This document shows, piece after piece, positions 27,034-35,975 of a DNA stretch of 64,000 nucleotides; within the stretch, counting starts at the first letter, position 1, and each line of letters opens with the position of its first letter. Below the pieces are notes generated by a model. That model saw only the letters and a list, made by a program, of their open reading frames with translations, was not told the origin of the DNA and did no database searches. The translations under genes and the position numbers were made by a program. The stretch is from positions 186,001 through 250,000 of the forward strand of contig NZ_JNZD01000013.1 of assembly GCF_000725495.1 (NCBI RefSeq), given 5' to 3'. This stretch comes from Streptomyces aureus. Its GTDB lineage: Bacteria > Actinomycetota > Actinomycetes > Streptomycetales > Streptomycetaceae.

Positions 27034-28434
27034 TCAGAGAAGGTACTGACAGGTGGAACGGGGGGTGTAGACGCCGTGGCCCGCGCGTCCGGTGAACTCC
27101 CGGTCGGTGATGACGGCCTCGCCGCGGGAGAGGACGGTCTCGACCCGTCCGGTCACGCGCCTGCCCTCGTACGCCGAGTAGTCGACGTTCATGTGGTGGG
27201 TCTCGGCGGAGAGGGTCTGCTCGGCGCCCGGGTCGTAGATGACGACGTCGGCGTCGGCGCCGGGGGCGATGGTCCCCTTCTTCGGGTACAGGCCGAACAT
27301 CCGGGCCGGTGTGGCGCAGGCGATCTCGATCCAGCGGCGGCGCGAGATGTGTCCGTCGACGACGGCCTGGTGGAGCAGGTCCATGCGGTTCTCGACGCCG
27401 GGAAGCCCGTTGGGGATCTTGGAGAAGTCGCCGCGGCCCAGTTCCTTCTGGCCGACGAAGCAGAACGGGCAGTGGTCCGTGGAGACGACCTGGAGGTCGT
27501 TGGTGCGCAGCCCGCGCCACAGGGCCGCCTGGTGCTCCTTGGGCCGCAGCGGCGTGCTGCACACGTACTTGGCGCCCTCGAAGTCCGGTTCGGCGAGGTT
27601 GTCGGTCGACAGGAACAGGTACTGGGGGCAGGTCTCGCCGAAGACGTTCAGCCCCTCGTCGCGCGCCCGGGTGAGTTCGGCGACGGCCTCGGCCGCGGAG
27701 ACGTGCACGACGTAGAGCGGGGCGCCCGCGACCTGGGCCAGCCTGATGGCGCGGTGGGTGGCCTCGGCCTCGAGAAGCGCCTTGCGCACCTCGCCGTGGT
27801 AGCGCGGGTCGGTCTCGCCGCGGGCCAGCGCCTGTTCGACCAGGACGTCGATCGCGATGCCGTTCTCGGCGTGCATCATGATGAGCCCGCCGTTCTCGGC
27901 GGAGCGCTGCATGGCGCGCAGGATCTGGCCGTCGTCGCTGTAGAAGACGCCCGGGTAGGCCATGAACTGCTTGAAGGAGGTGACCCCTTCCTCGACGAGC
28001 AGGTCCATCTCCTTGAGCGTGTCCTGGTTCACGTCGGAGACGATCATGTGGAAGCCGTAGTCGATGGCGCAGTTGCCGTCGGCCTTGGCGTTCCAGGCGT
28101 CGAGGCCCTCGCGCAGGGAACGGCCGACGCTCTGGACGGCGAAGTCCACGATGGTGGTGGTGCCGCCCCAGGCGGCGGCCCGGGTGCCGGTCTCGAAGGT
28201 GTCGGAGGCGAAGGTGCCGCCGAAGGGCAGCTCCATGTGGGTGTGGGCGTCTACACCGCCCGGGATCACGTACTTGCCGGTGGCGTCTATGGCGCGGTCG
28301 GCCGTCCACGACTCGGCCGCGGGCGTGCCCGACGCGGCGAGGGCGGCGATCCGGCCGTCCTCGATCAGGACGTCGGCGTGGATCTCGTCGGACGCGGTGA
28401 TGACGAGACCACCCCGGATGACGGTACGGCTCAT
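27034..28434 (-). CDS. hydA: Dihydropyrimidinase (D-hydantoinase)
   Basis: 466 residues, start backed by an AGGAGAGGG ribosome site. Amidohydrolase metal ligands: GVDAHTHMELPFGGTFASD, the carboxylated Lys in SFKQFMAYPG, MMHAENG, LYVVHVSAAE and VSTDHCPF. The enzyme opens the ring of dihydrouracil or dihydrothymine, giving N-carbamoyl-beta-alanine for the amidohydrolase encoded just upstream. Length and motifs are complete. Confidence 0.95.
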   Translation of the reverse strand: MSRTVIRGGLVITASDEIHADVLIEDGRIAALAASGTPAAESWTADRAIDATGKYVIPGGVDAHTHMELPFGGTFASDTFETGTRAAAWGGTTTIVDFAVQSVGRSLREGLDAWNAKADGNCAIDYGFHMIVSDVNQDTLKEMDLLVEEGVTSFKQFMAYPGVFYSDDGQILRAMQRSAENGGLIMMHAENGIAIDVLVEQALARGETDPRYHGEVRKALLEAEATHRAIRLAQVAGAPLYVVHVSAAEAVAELTRARDEGLNVFGETCPQYLFLSTDNLAEPDFEGAKYVCSTPLRPKEHQAALWRGLRTNDLQVVSTDHCPFCFVGQKELGRGDFSKIPNGLPGVENRMDLLHQAVVDGHISRRRWIEIACATPARMFGLYPKKGTIAPGADADVVIYDPGAEQTLSAETHHMNVDYSAYEGRRVTGRVETVLSRGEAVITDREFTGRAGHGVYTPRSTCQYLL

Positions 28435-28533
28435 GCTCCCTCTCCTTCCGGTCGTGCGTGCGCTTCGGTCGTGGTGGGGCTGTCGGGGGCGTGGGAGCGG
28501 CCGGCCGCGCCCACGGCCGGGGCGGGGCCGGCC

Positions 28534-28614
28534 GCCCGGACGGTCGGGGCGCGGGCAGCGGCCGGGACGGTCAGGACGCGGGCAGCGGCCCGGGCGGTCA
28601 GGGTGCGGTCAGCG
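28534..28614. repeat. 27-bp tandem repeat, three copies, overlapping the end of an amidohydrolase gene
   Basis: Units 28534-28560, 28561-28587 and 28588-28614 share gcccggacggtcgg and gcgggcagcg patterns. The third unit contains the stop codon (28598) and last codons of the leftward amidohydrolase; the other two lie downstream of it in the 163-bp gap before dihydropyrimidinase. Confidence 0.85.
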
Positions 28615-29440
28615 GCCCGTAGGCGCCCGGGGCGCGGTCGCGGTAGAACTGCCAGCGGTCGCGGACCTCGCGGAGCCTGGCCATGTCCAGGTCGCGGACG
28701 ACGAGTTCGCTCTCCTTGTCGCTCGCCACCTCGCCGACGAACTGGGCCTCGGGGTCCACGAAGTACGAGGTCCCGTAGAAGTCGTTGTCGCCGTACTCCT
28801 CCTGGCCGACCCGGTTGATCGCACCGACGAAGTACTCGTTGGCGACGGCCGCGGCCGGCTGCTCCAGCTGCCAGAGGTAGCCGGACAGACCGCGTGAGGT
28901 GGCCGAGGGGTTGAAGACGATCTCGGCGCCCGCGAGTCCGAGGGCCCGCCAGCCCTCCGGGAAGTGCCGGTCGTAGCAGATGTAGACGCCGATCCGGCCG
29001 ACGGCCGTGTCGAAGACGGGCCAGCCGGAGTTGCCGGGCCGGAAGTAGAACTTCTCCCAGAATCCCGGCACTTGGGGAATGTGGGTCTTGCGGTACTTGC
29101 CCAGGTAGGAGCCGTCGGCGTCGATCACGGCCGCCGTGTTGTACAGGACGCCGGGCTGTTCCTCCTCGTACATCGGCAGCACCAGGACGAGGCCCAGTTC
29201 CTTCGCCAGCGCCTGGAAGCGCCGGACGATCGGCCCCTCGGGGATCTGCTCGGCGTACGCGTAGAACTCCTTGTCCTGGACCTGGCAGAAGTAGGGTCCG
29301 TAGAACAGCTCCTGGAAGCACAGGACTTGAGCACCCTGCGCGGCCGCGTCGCGGGCCGCCTGCTCGTGGACCTGGATCATCGATTCCTTGTCGCCGGTCC
29401 ATGCGGTCTGGAAGACGGCGGCGCGGATCACTCTGCTCAT
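28598..29440 (-). CDS. Nitrilase-superfamily amidohydrolase, beta-ureidopropionase-like (copy 1)
   Basis: 280 residues with the Glu-Lys-Cys triad in CFQELFYG, YRKTHIPQ and ICYDRHFPEGW. It matches N-carbamoyl-beta-alanine amidohydrolases, which turn the dihydropyrimidinase product into beta-alanine, CO2 and ammonia. It sits between PucR and dihydropyrimidinase. A close paralogue lies at 32652-33494; the two differ mainly near residues 60-100 and at the C-terminus. Confidence 0.9.
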   Translation of the reverse strand: MSRVIRAAVFQTAWTGDKESMIQVHEQAARDAAAQGAQVLCFQELFYGPYFCQVQDKEFYAYAEQIPEGPIVRRFQALAKELGLVLVLPMYEEEQPGVLYNTAAVIDADGSYLGKYRKTHIPQVPGFWEKFYFRPGNSGWPVFDTAVGRIGVYICYDRHFPEGWRALGLAGAEIVFNPSATSRGLSGYLWQLEQPAAAVANEYFVGAINRVGQEEYGDNDFYGTSYFVDPEAQFVGEVASDKESELVVRDLDMARLREVRDRWQFYRDRAPGAYGPLTAP

Positions 29441-29632
29441 CGGGACCTCCGGTCGCTCGGTGTCCGAGGAGACTAGAAAGACCGGGCCGCTTCTTTGAGT
29501 TGCACCGTGTCACGTCCGAAGTGCTGTGCCGTTCCACGGTGTCACCTCCGTGTCGCGCCGTGTTGCGTCCGAGTGGTCCTGTGTTTCACCGCTGTTGCCC
29601 GCCGGGCCGCGCCGCTGTCGCGGGCCCTCGTG

Positions 29633-31222
29633 TCACCGTCGCTGCGCGTCGTGCGCGAGCAAGGCGATGTGGACGGAGGCGGCCTGTTCGAAGTCGTCGA
29701 GGTCGACGCCGAGGCGGGCCTGTATGGCCTCCAGGCGCCGGTAGAGCGCGGGCCGGCTGACGTGGTGGAGCTGGGCGGTGCGCGACTTGTTGCGGCCGGT
29801 GGCGAGATAGGTCCGCAGGACGGGCAGCAGCCGCGGGTCCTCCCGGGGTCCGCAGAGCAGCCCGTCGAGTTCACGCTCCGCGAAGGACTGGACGTGCGGG
29901 TCGTCCCGGAGCAGCCGGACCAGACCGCGCAGATGGACGTCCCGCAGCCGGACCAGCACGGGCCGGTCCTCGTCCGCGGGGGTGTCGGCGGCGGCCTCGG
30001 CGACATGGAGGGCCTCCCGCAGCCCGGAGGGCACGTCGTCCCAGGCGGTACGGGCCGCTGCCGCGGCCACGGTGGCGGGTTCCCCGGTCTCGTGCCGCAG
30101 CCGGGTGGCGAAGTGCCCGGCCAGCGCCTCCGCGTCCTGGTCGCGCGGGAGGCTGAGCAGGAGGGCGGTGGCGCCGTCGGCCAGTTCCGCGACGAGTCCC
30201 GGCAGCCCCAGCAGCCGCAGCACCCGGTCGAGCTGGGCGGGATCGCCGCCCCGTACGACCAGCGGCACGAACGTACGGCGGTTCACCGGGAGTCCGGCGG
30301 CCCGGGCCCGGGGCAGGAGCTGGCGGGCCGGTACGACCCCGCTGACCAGGTCGGTCAGCAGGCCTTGCGCGGACTCCTCCTCCCAGGAGTGGGCGGGACC
30401 GCCGAGCATGCGGTGCAGGACCAGGGCCTCGGCGGCGCGGTCGGCGAGCAGCCGTCCGGTCGCCGCGTCGCCCCGGTGCCCGCAGAGCAGGATCCGGCCC
30501 CAGCGCTCCCCGCGTCCGCCCAGTTCGGCGCGGATCCATCCGTCGCCCTCGCTGCCTCCCCCCGTGCCTGAAGGGCCCGGGTGGTACCCCCGTGCCTGCC
30601 GGGCGATGCGGTCCCAGTCGCGCAGGACGTCGTCGACGGCGGAGCGCTCGCCGGCGGTGGCGAGGACCCGGTGGGCGAGGTTGGTGACGACGACGGGACA
30701 GGCCGCGTGCACGGCGATCTCGTCGAGCAGGCGCTGGAGCGGGGCGCCGGTGGTGATCAGGGCGGTGAGCGCCGTGCGCACGGCCTCGGAGAGGCTCACG
30801 GCCGCGAACTTGTGCCGCACCAGGCGGGACTGGACCTCCTCCGTCAGCTCGGCGAAGGGGAACGGCCGGTGCAGCACCACCATCGGCAGTCCGCAGCGTT
30901 CGGCGGCCCGGCGCATCACCTCCGGGGGCGCCGGGAAGGCCCGGCCGAGACCGAGGACGACGGCCGCGGCCTCGGCGCGGTGCAGCGAACGGATGTACTC
31001 GGCCTGGGCGTCGGGGTCGCCCGCGAGCAGCACCCCGGTGGTGAGGACCATCTCGCCGCCGCTGAGCATGACGCCCACGTCGGCGGCCTCGGCGACGTGC
31101 ACCCAGCGCACGGACCTGTCGAGGTGGCCGGCGCCGGCCACCACCTCGGGCTCTCCGGCGAGCACCCGGTCCAGGGCGAGCACCTGGCGTACCGAGAGGG
31201 CGGGTTCCAAGGCGGTGGTCAT
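29633..31222 (-). CDS. PucR family transcriptional regulator
   Basis: 529 residues. The N-terminal PucR domain (LSVRQVLALDRVLAGEPEVVAGA... WVHVAEAADV) is followed by a long GGDEF-like central region and the C-terminal helix-turn-helix (LATGRNKSRTAQLHHVSRPALYRRLEAIQ). PucR-type regulators commonly activate purine or pyrimidine catabolism. It is transcribed with, and placed in the middle of, the degradation genes. Residues around 200-215 (GYHPGPSGTGGG) are encoded by a REP-like sequence. Confidence 0.92.
   Translation of the reverse strand: MTTALEPALSVRQVLALDRVLAGEPEVVAGAGHLDRSVRWVHVAEAADVGVMLSGGEMVLTTGVLLAGDPDAQAEYIRSLHRAEAAAVVLGLGRAFPAPPEVMRRAAERCGLPMVVLHRPFPFAELTEEVQSRLVRHKFAAVSLSEAVRTALTALITTGAPLQRLLDEIAVHAACPVVVTNLAHRVLATAGERSAVDDVLRDWDRIARQARGYHPGPSGTGGGSEGDGWIRAELGGRGERWGRILLCGHRGDAATGRLLADRAAEALVLHRMLGGPAHSWEEESAQGLLTDLVSGVVPARQLLPRARAAGLPVNRRTFVPLVVRGGDPAQLDRVLRLLGLPGLVAELADGATALLLSLPRDQDAEALAGHFATRLRHETGEPATVAAAAARTAWDDVPSGLREALHVAEAAADTPADEDRPVLVRLRDVHLRGLVRLLRDDPHVQSFAERELDGLLCGPREDPRLLPVLRTYLATGRNKSRTAQLHHVSRPALYRRLEAIQARLGVDLDDFEQAASVHIALLAHDAQRR
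30556..30598. repeat. REP-like GC-rich element inside the PucR coding region
   Basis: The sequence from ctcccccc (30556) to ggtaccccc (30591) resembles the family of the element at 54837-54870: CTCCCCC, about 20 variable bases, then GG..(C/T)ACCCCC. A 12-bp word cccccgtgcctg is repeated at 30559 and 30587, 28 bp apart. It encodes a Gly/Ser/Pro linker and keeps the frame open. Confidence 0.5.
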
Positions 31223-31371
31223 GGCGGCGTTCCCCTTCGTCCGTGGCGCGGTTCGCCTGCGGAGCGCTGCGGCCGGTCCCGGGGACCCGGCGCGTGCCCG
31301 GACCTCCGGACCCTCGCGCGCCGGGTTCCCGGCACCGCCGCCGCCGCGGCTCACCCGCCCCTGCTCGTGCG

Positions 31372-32655
31372 TTACTGCGCCCGCCGCAGGGCGCGTTCCA
31401 GGATCGACGCGCCCTCCTCGGCCTCCGCGACGGTGAGCGAGAGCGGCGGGGCGATCCGCAGCACGCTCGTGTCGTGGCCGCCGCCCTTGCCGATCAGCAG
31501 GCCTTCCTCGCGGGCCGCCTCGAGGACCGCCGCGGCTCCCTCGGGGTGCGCCCGGTCCGTTCCCGGCTTCACCAGTTCGATGCCGATCATCAGTCCGCGG
31601 CCGCGCACCTCGCGCACACCGCCGAACTGCGCGGCGACCGCGCGGAGCCGTTCGATGAGCAGGCCGCCGACGCGCCGGGCGTTGCCCTGGAGGTCGTGTT
31701 CGAGGAGGTAGCCGAGGTTCGCGAGCCCCGCCGCCATCGTGACCGGTGAACCGCCGAAGGTCGAGATGGAGTTGGAGTCGAGGCTGTTCATGATCTCGGC
31801 GCGGGCGACGACCCCGCCGATCGACATGCCGTTGCCGATGCCCTTGGCGAAGGTCAGCATGTCGGGCGGCCCGGAGGCGGCGTGGGCCCCCCAGCCCCAG
31901 AAGTGCTCGCCGGTGCGGCCCCAGCCGGTCTGCACCTCGTCGGAGATCCACAGGATGCCGTGCTCCTGAAGGACTTCGCGGAAGGCGGCGTACAGGCCGT
32001 CGGGCGGCGCGGTGAAGCCGCCGACGCCCTGGATCGGCTCGGCGATCAGCGCGGCGGGCGGACGGACGTGGCCGAGCAGGTCCCTCAGGTCCTGGACGCA
32101 GGCCTCGATGAAGGCGGCGTCGTCGAGACCGGCGTAGGGGCCGCGGGTGCGGACGCCGCCGTGCACGTACAGCGTCTGGAGCGGGGAGAGGGAGGTGGGC
32201 GACCAGCCCTTGTTGCCGGTGATCCCGACCGCGCTGAACGACCGCCCGTGGTAGCTGTTGCGCATGGCGAGGATCTGGTTGCTGCGCCGGTACGCCGTGG
32301 CGAGCAGCAGGGCCGTGTCGTTGGCCTCGGTCCCGGAGGTGGTGAAGAAGACGCGGGCGTCGGGGATGCCCGACAACTGGGCGACGCGCTCGGCGAGTTC
32401 GACCATCGGCCGGTTGAGGTAGAGCGTCGAGGAGTGGATGATCCGGCCGGCCTGCTCGCTGACGGCCTTGGTGACCTCGGGCAGGGCGTGCGCGGTCATC
32501 GTGGTGAGGATGCCGCCGAAGAAGTCGAGGTACTTGTTGCCCTTGGCGTCCCAGACGTGCCGGCCCTCGCCGTGGGTGATCTCGATCGGGTCCTCGTAGT
32601 AGAGGGCCAGCCAGTCCGGCAGGACGGCCTGGTGCCGGGTGTACAGATCGGTCAT
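31372..32655 (-). CDS. Class III aminotransferase (beta-alanine / AGXT2-like)
   Basis: 427 residues. PLP-site features: FTTSGTEANDTALL, NSYHGRSFS, WISDEVQTGWGRTG and the Schiff-base Lys in LTFAKGIGNGMSIGG. The N-terminal PDWLALYYEDPIEITHGEG is typical of the alanine-glyoxylate aminotransferase 2 group. In this locus it probably transaminates beta-alanine or 3-aminoisobutyrate to the semialdehyde. Its ATG overlaps the stop of amidohydrolase copy 2 by four bases. Confidence 0.92.
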   Translation of the reverse strand: MTDLYTRHQAVLPDWLALYYEDPIEITHGEGRHVWDAKGNKYLDFFGGILTTMTAHALPEVTKAVSEQAGRIIHSSTLYLNRPMVELAERVAQLSGIPDARVFFTTSGTEANDTALLLATAYRRSNQILAMRNSYHGRSFSAVGITGNKGWSPTSLSPLQTLYVHGGVRTRGPYAGLDDAAFIEACVQDLRDLLGHVRPPAALIAEPIQGVGGFTAPPDGLYAAFREVLQEHGILWISDEVQTGWGRTGEHFWGWGAHAASGPPDMLTFAKGIGNGMSIGGVVARAEIMNSLDSNSISTFGGSPVTMAAGLANLGYLLEHDLQGNARRVGGLLIERLRAVAAQFGGVREVRGRGLMIGIELVKPGTDRAHPEGAAAVLEAAREEGLLIGKGGGHDTSVLRIAPPLSLTVAEAEEGASILERALRRAQ

Positions 32656-33494
32656 GGCTGCACCAGCCCTTCGTAGGCGTCGGGGCGGCGGTCGCGGTAG
32701 AATGCCCACTGCTGGCGTACTTCCTCGATGAGGCCGAAGTCCAGGTCGCGGACGACGAGTTCCTCGGTCTTGTCGTTCGCCGTCGCGCCGACGAACTGAC
32801 CGCGCGGGTCCACGAAGTACGAGGTTCCGTAGAAGTCGTTCTCGCCGTACTCCTCCTGCCCGACCCGGTTGATCGCGGCGATGAAGTACTCGTTGGCGAC
32901 GGCCGCCGCGGGCTGTTCCAGCTGCCAGAGGTAGGCGGAGAGCCCTCGGGAGGTGGCGGAGGGGTTGTACACGAGCTGGGCGCCGTTCAGACCGAGCTGG
33001 CGCCAGCCCTCGGGGAAGTGCCGGTCGTAGCAGATGTAGACGCCGATCCGGCCGACGGCCGTGTCGAAGACGGGCCAGCCGAGGTTTCCGGGCTTGAAGT
33101 AGTACTTCTCCCAGAAGCCCTTCACCTGCGGGATGTGGTGCTTGCGGTACTTGCCGAGGTAGGTGCCGTCGGCGTCGATCACGGCCGCGGTGTTGTAGTA
33201 GAAGCCGGACTGCTCGACCTCGAACACGGGGACGACGATCACCATGCCGGTCTCGCGCGCGAGCTCCTGCATGCGCGTGACGGTGGGCCCGTCGGGGACC
33301 GGCTCCGCCCAGGCGTAGTGCTCCGGCTCCTGGACCTGGCAGAAGTAGGGGGCGTTGAAGACTTCCTGGAACCCGATGACCTTGGCACCCTGCCGGGCGG
33401 CCTCACGGGCGTGTTCCTCGTGTTTGGCGACCATGGATGCGGTGTCGCCGGTCCAGGTGGCCTGAACCAGGGCGGCACGTACGACGTTGCCCAT
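32652..33494 (-). CDS. Nitrilase-superfamily amidohydrolase, beta-ureidopropionase-like (copy 2)
   Basis: 280 residues, triad in FQEVFNAPYF, YRKHHIPQ and ICYDRHFPEGW. It is the first gene of the leftward set and is coupled to the aminotransferase. Extensive identity with copy 1 (for example the stretch from GRIGVYICYDRHFPEGW to QLEQPAAAVANEYF) shows a duplication within the locus. Differences around residues 55-90 may reflect uracil- versus thymine-derived substrates. Its promoter carries a 37-bp inverted repeat. Confidence 0.9.
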   Translation of the reverse strand: MGNVVRAALVQATWTGDTASMVAKHEEHAREAARQGAKVIGFQEVFNAPYFCQVQEPEHYAWAEPVPDGPTVTRMQELARETGMVIVVPVFEVEQSGFYYNTAAVIDADGTYLGKYRKHHIPQVKGFWEKYYFKPGNLGWPVFDTAVGRIGVYICYDRHFPEGWRQLGLNGAQLVYNPSATSRGLSAYLWQLEQPAAAVANEYFIAAINRVGQEEYGENDFYGTSYFVDPRGQFVGATANDKTEELVVRDLDFGLIEEVRQQWAFYRDRRPDAYEGLVQP

Positions 33495-33521
33495 GAGCTG
33501 CTCCTTCGACGGGACGTCAGA

Positions 33522-33558
33522 GAGCCTCTACGCCCGTAGACAAAGGCTGTAGAGGCTC
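33522..33558. promoter_or_regulatory. Inverted repeat upstream of amidohydrolase copy 2
   Basis: Perfect 10-bp arms gagcctctac (33522-33531) and gtagaggctc (33549-33558) are 17 bp apart. Inside the left half lies ctacgcccgtag, almost identical to the palindrome at 37170. It is 28 bp upstream of the start and is a candidate operator, possibly for PucR, or a leader stem-loop. Confidence 0.6.
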
Positions 33559-33688
33559 GAAAGTAAGCCCCCCGGACAGCCTTGCCAAGACCATCGTCGT
33601 TAACCCGCTGAGTCGATCACGTTTCTGACCCTCACGGGTGAGTGACGTGGCCGCCGGAACCGGAGGTACGGCCGATCGGGGGACGCCC

Positions 33689-33790
33689 GGACGGAGGCCT
33701 CGGCCTGTGGACGGAGGCCTCCGCGCGCGGACGGGGCGTGCGGATCCGCGCCGGCGGACGGGGCGTTCGGATCCGCGCCGGGCGACGGGG
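33689..33790. repeat. 27-bp repeat and shorter copies beyond the repeat-protein gene
   Basis: Two 27-bp units (33729-33755, 33756-33782; core cggatccgcgccgg) differ by one or two bases and are followed by a partial unit. A ggacggaggcct word occurs at 33689 and 33709. The array lies just beyond the stop (33814) of the leftward gene. The rest of the 33559-33813 gap contains no recognisable gene. Confidence 0.7.
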
Positions 33791-33813
33791 CAGGCCCCCC
33801 CGCCCGGCGCGGA

Positions 33814-35934
33814 TCACGCCGTGAATCCGGCGACGCGGAGCGCGTGGACCAGGTCCCACTGGCAGGCGTCGGACACTCCGCGGGCGGCCCGCAGGAGCAG
33901 CGGCACCAGGCGCTCCGGGTCCGCCTCCGCGCTGCGGGCGGCCTCCTCCGGGGTGCGGACACGGACGTACGCGTCGAGGAGAGCGGTGATCTCCCGTCCG
34001 CGGCCCTCCTCCGCGAGGCTCAGCACCGCGGCCCCTATCTCCGGCGCGGGCCGGGTGACGCCCTGGCGGAGCATCTGCCGGGCGTCGGCGGCGCGGCCGG
34101 CCGCGGCGAGCGCGTCGGCTGCGGCGACCAGCCGGCCGGCGGGCAGCGAGGCCGCCTCCCAGAGCAGGGTGGCCCAGTCGGCGTCGAGACCGGCCCGGTG
34201 CAGTTCGGCGGCGAGCAGCGGGAGGTGCGCCGGGGGCCAGTACGCCGCTTCGGCGAGCAGGACGTGCGCCTCGCCGCTCCGGCCCTCGCCCCGGAGGCGG
34301 ACGAGCGCAGCGACCGTGTCCGCCGTGAGCTGCCGGGCCCGCTCGCCCAGGGGCTCCGGCTCCGGTGCGGTGCGCGGGTGCACGGGTTCCTCCGCGGCAC
34401 CCGCGAACCGCGCGCCGCGGGGCGTACGTCCGCCGCGCACGGGCGGGGCGGGCAGTACGGGCCCCGTCTCCGGTACGACCGGGAGCACCGCGTCCGACTC
34501 CTCCATCCCGGCGAACCGGGCGCTGCCCCTGCGGCGCCGCTTGGAGCGCTTCGCCGGGGAGGGATCGGCGCCGGGCCGGTGCTCGGGGGGCGTGGCGGAG
34601 GGGTGGGCGTCGGGCCGGTGCTCGGTGAGCGGGGAGAAGGGGTGCGCGTCGGGCTCCGGGGCCCGAGCGGCGGGGCGTGCCGCGGGGGCTCCGTCGTGGC
34701 CCGGCGTACGGGCCGCGAACGGGGAGCCGGGTTCCGCGCCGCCGCCGGGCCCGGGACCCGTGGGCCGGCCGCGGGGCTCCCCGTGTCCGCCGGGGGCCGT
34801 GGAGGCGGCGGGACCGCCGTGGGCCTCGTACGCGCCCGGCCAGGAGCCGCTCCGCGCGCCGGGCGTGCCCGTCTCCGGTCGGCGCGGGACGCCTCCCGCT
34901 CCGGGTGGGTCCCCGGCGGGCGGGACGTCGTCGAGACGGCCGGCTGTCCAGGGAGGCTGATCGGACGGGTGCGTGCCCGCGAGGCCCGCCGGATCCGACG
35001 GCCGCTGCGACCATGTGCCCTCACCGGCGCCCTGAGTGGGGAAACCGGGGTCGGCCCCGGCGCTCGGAGCCGGGAGACCTGGGCCGGACCCGGCACCCTG
35101 AGCCGGAAAGCCCGAACCGGATCCCGGGCCCGGAGCCGGGAAGCCTGCGCCGGGCCCGGTGCCCGGAGCGCCGGTCCCGATGCCCGGAGCCGGGAAGCCC
35201 GGGCCCGACCCGGCCCCCCGGGCAGGGAACCCTGAGCCGGTCCCCCTACCCGGAGCGGAAGGGCCCGGGCCCGACCCGGCACCCTGAGCCGGAAAGCCTG
35301 GCCCTGACCCGATATTCGGAGTCGGGAAGCCCGAACCCGACCCGGCAGCTTGAGTCGGGAACCTCGGACCAGGCCCGGCGCCCTGAGCCGGAAAGCCGGG
35401 CGTGCCCGGCGCACGGGCGCGCAGGGCCTGGTCGTCCACGGTGGTCATGCGGTGGCGCAGTTCGGCGCAGCGGGCCGTGGCCCGTTCGTGGTCGTCCTCG
35501 GCCCAGGCGAGGTCCAGACGGATCGCCTCGGCCTGTTCCCGCGACCGCGCCGACGGAAGCAGTTCGCCCAGTTCGACCCGGCGTTCCGCCGCGTAGCGCT
35601 GTTCCCGGAGCATGACGTCCAGCCGGTCGCCCAAGGCGTCCCTGCCGCCCGGCCGGGCGTCGTACGCAGCCAGCGCGTCCGCGTGCAGCGCGCGGGCCCG
35701 TACCGTCTCCCGATCGGCCGCACGCTCTCCGTACCGCGCGAAGACGTCCTGGAGGAGCGCCTCCACGACGTCCCAGGGCGGCACCTCCCTGCCTTCGAGG
35801 CACGCCTGGATGCCGTCCGGGTCGCGTCGCCGGAAAACCTCGTACCAGCCGCCGCTCCGGTCGAGCCGCCCCACCAGCCCGTTGAGGTACCGAGCGAACT
35901 CCAGTACCTGTTCCGGGAGTTGTCCTACATTCAT
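33814..35934 (-). CDS. Large protein of unknown function with a central Gly-Phe-Pro repeat
   Basis: 706 residues from the ATG at 35934 (MNVGQLPEQ). Residues 1-165 are a helical, charged domain (EFARYLNGLVGRLDRSGGWYEVF, then a likely coiled coil with LRHRMTTVDDQ). Residues about 175-305 contain some 11 copies of a 12-residue GFPAPGAGSGP-like unit. A Pro/Gly/Glu-rich linker with a basic patch (KRSKRRRR) follows, then a C-terminal helical domain of about 210 residues rich in Ala/Leu. No signal peptide. Database names such as 'UL36 tegument' for such proteins reflect composition only. I cannot assign a function. Confidence 0.75.
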   Translation of the reverse strand: MNVGQLPEQVLEFARYLNGLVGRLDRSGGWYEVFRRRDPDGIQACLEGREVPPWDVVEALLQDVFARYGERAADRETVRARALHADALAAYDARPGGRDALGDRLDVMLREQRYAAERRVELGELLPSARSREQAEAIRLDLAWAEDDHERATARCAELRHRMTTVDDQALRARAPGTPGFPAQGAGPGPRFPTQAAGSGSGFPTPNIGSGPGFPAQGAGSGPGPSAPGRGTGSGFPARGAGSGPGFPAPGIGTGAPGTGPGAGFPAPGPGSGSGFPAQGAGSGPGLPAPSAGADPGFPTQGAGEGTWSQRPSDPAGLAGTHPSDQPPWTAGRLDDVPPAGDPPGAGGVPRRPETGTPGARSGSWPGAYEAHGGPAASTAPGGHGEPRGRPTGPGPGGGAEPGSPFAARTPGHDGAPAARPAARAPEPDAHPFSPLTEHRPDAHPSATPPEHRPGADPSPAKRSKRRRRGSARFAGMEESDAVLPVVPETGPVLPAPPVRGGRTPRGARFAGAAEEPVHPRTAPEPEPLGERARQLTADTVAALVRLRGEGRSGEAHVLLAEAAYWPPAHLPLLAAELHRAGLDADWATLLWEAASLPAGRLVAAADALAAAGRAADARQMLRQGVTRPAPEIGAAVLSLAEEGRGREITALLDAYVRVRTPEEAARSAEADPERLVPLLLRAARGVSDACQWDLVHALRVAGFTA

Positions 35935-35975
35935 CAACCAACTCCCCGCCCGACGTGAGCACTTCGACCCGACAG

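Noticed and set aside
33814..35934. Naming the repeat protein a UL36 tegument protein or collagen-like protein
   Set aside because: The Gly/Pro repeat lacks a strict G-X-Y period, and the tegument name reflects low-complexity composition, not homology.
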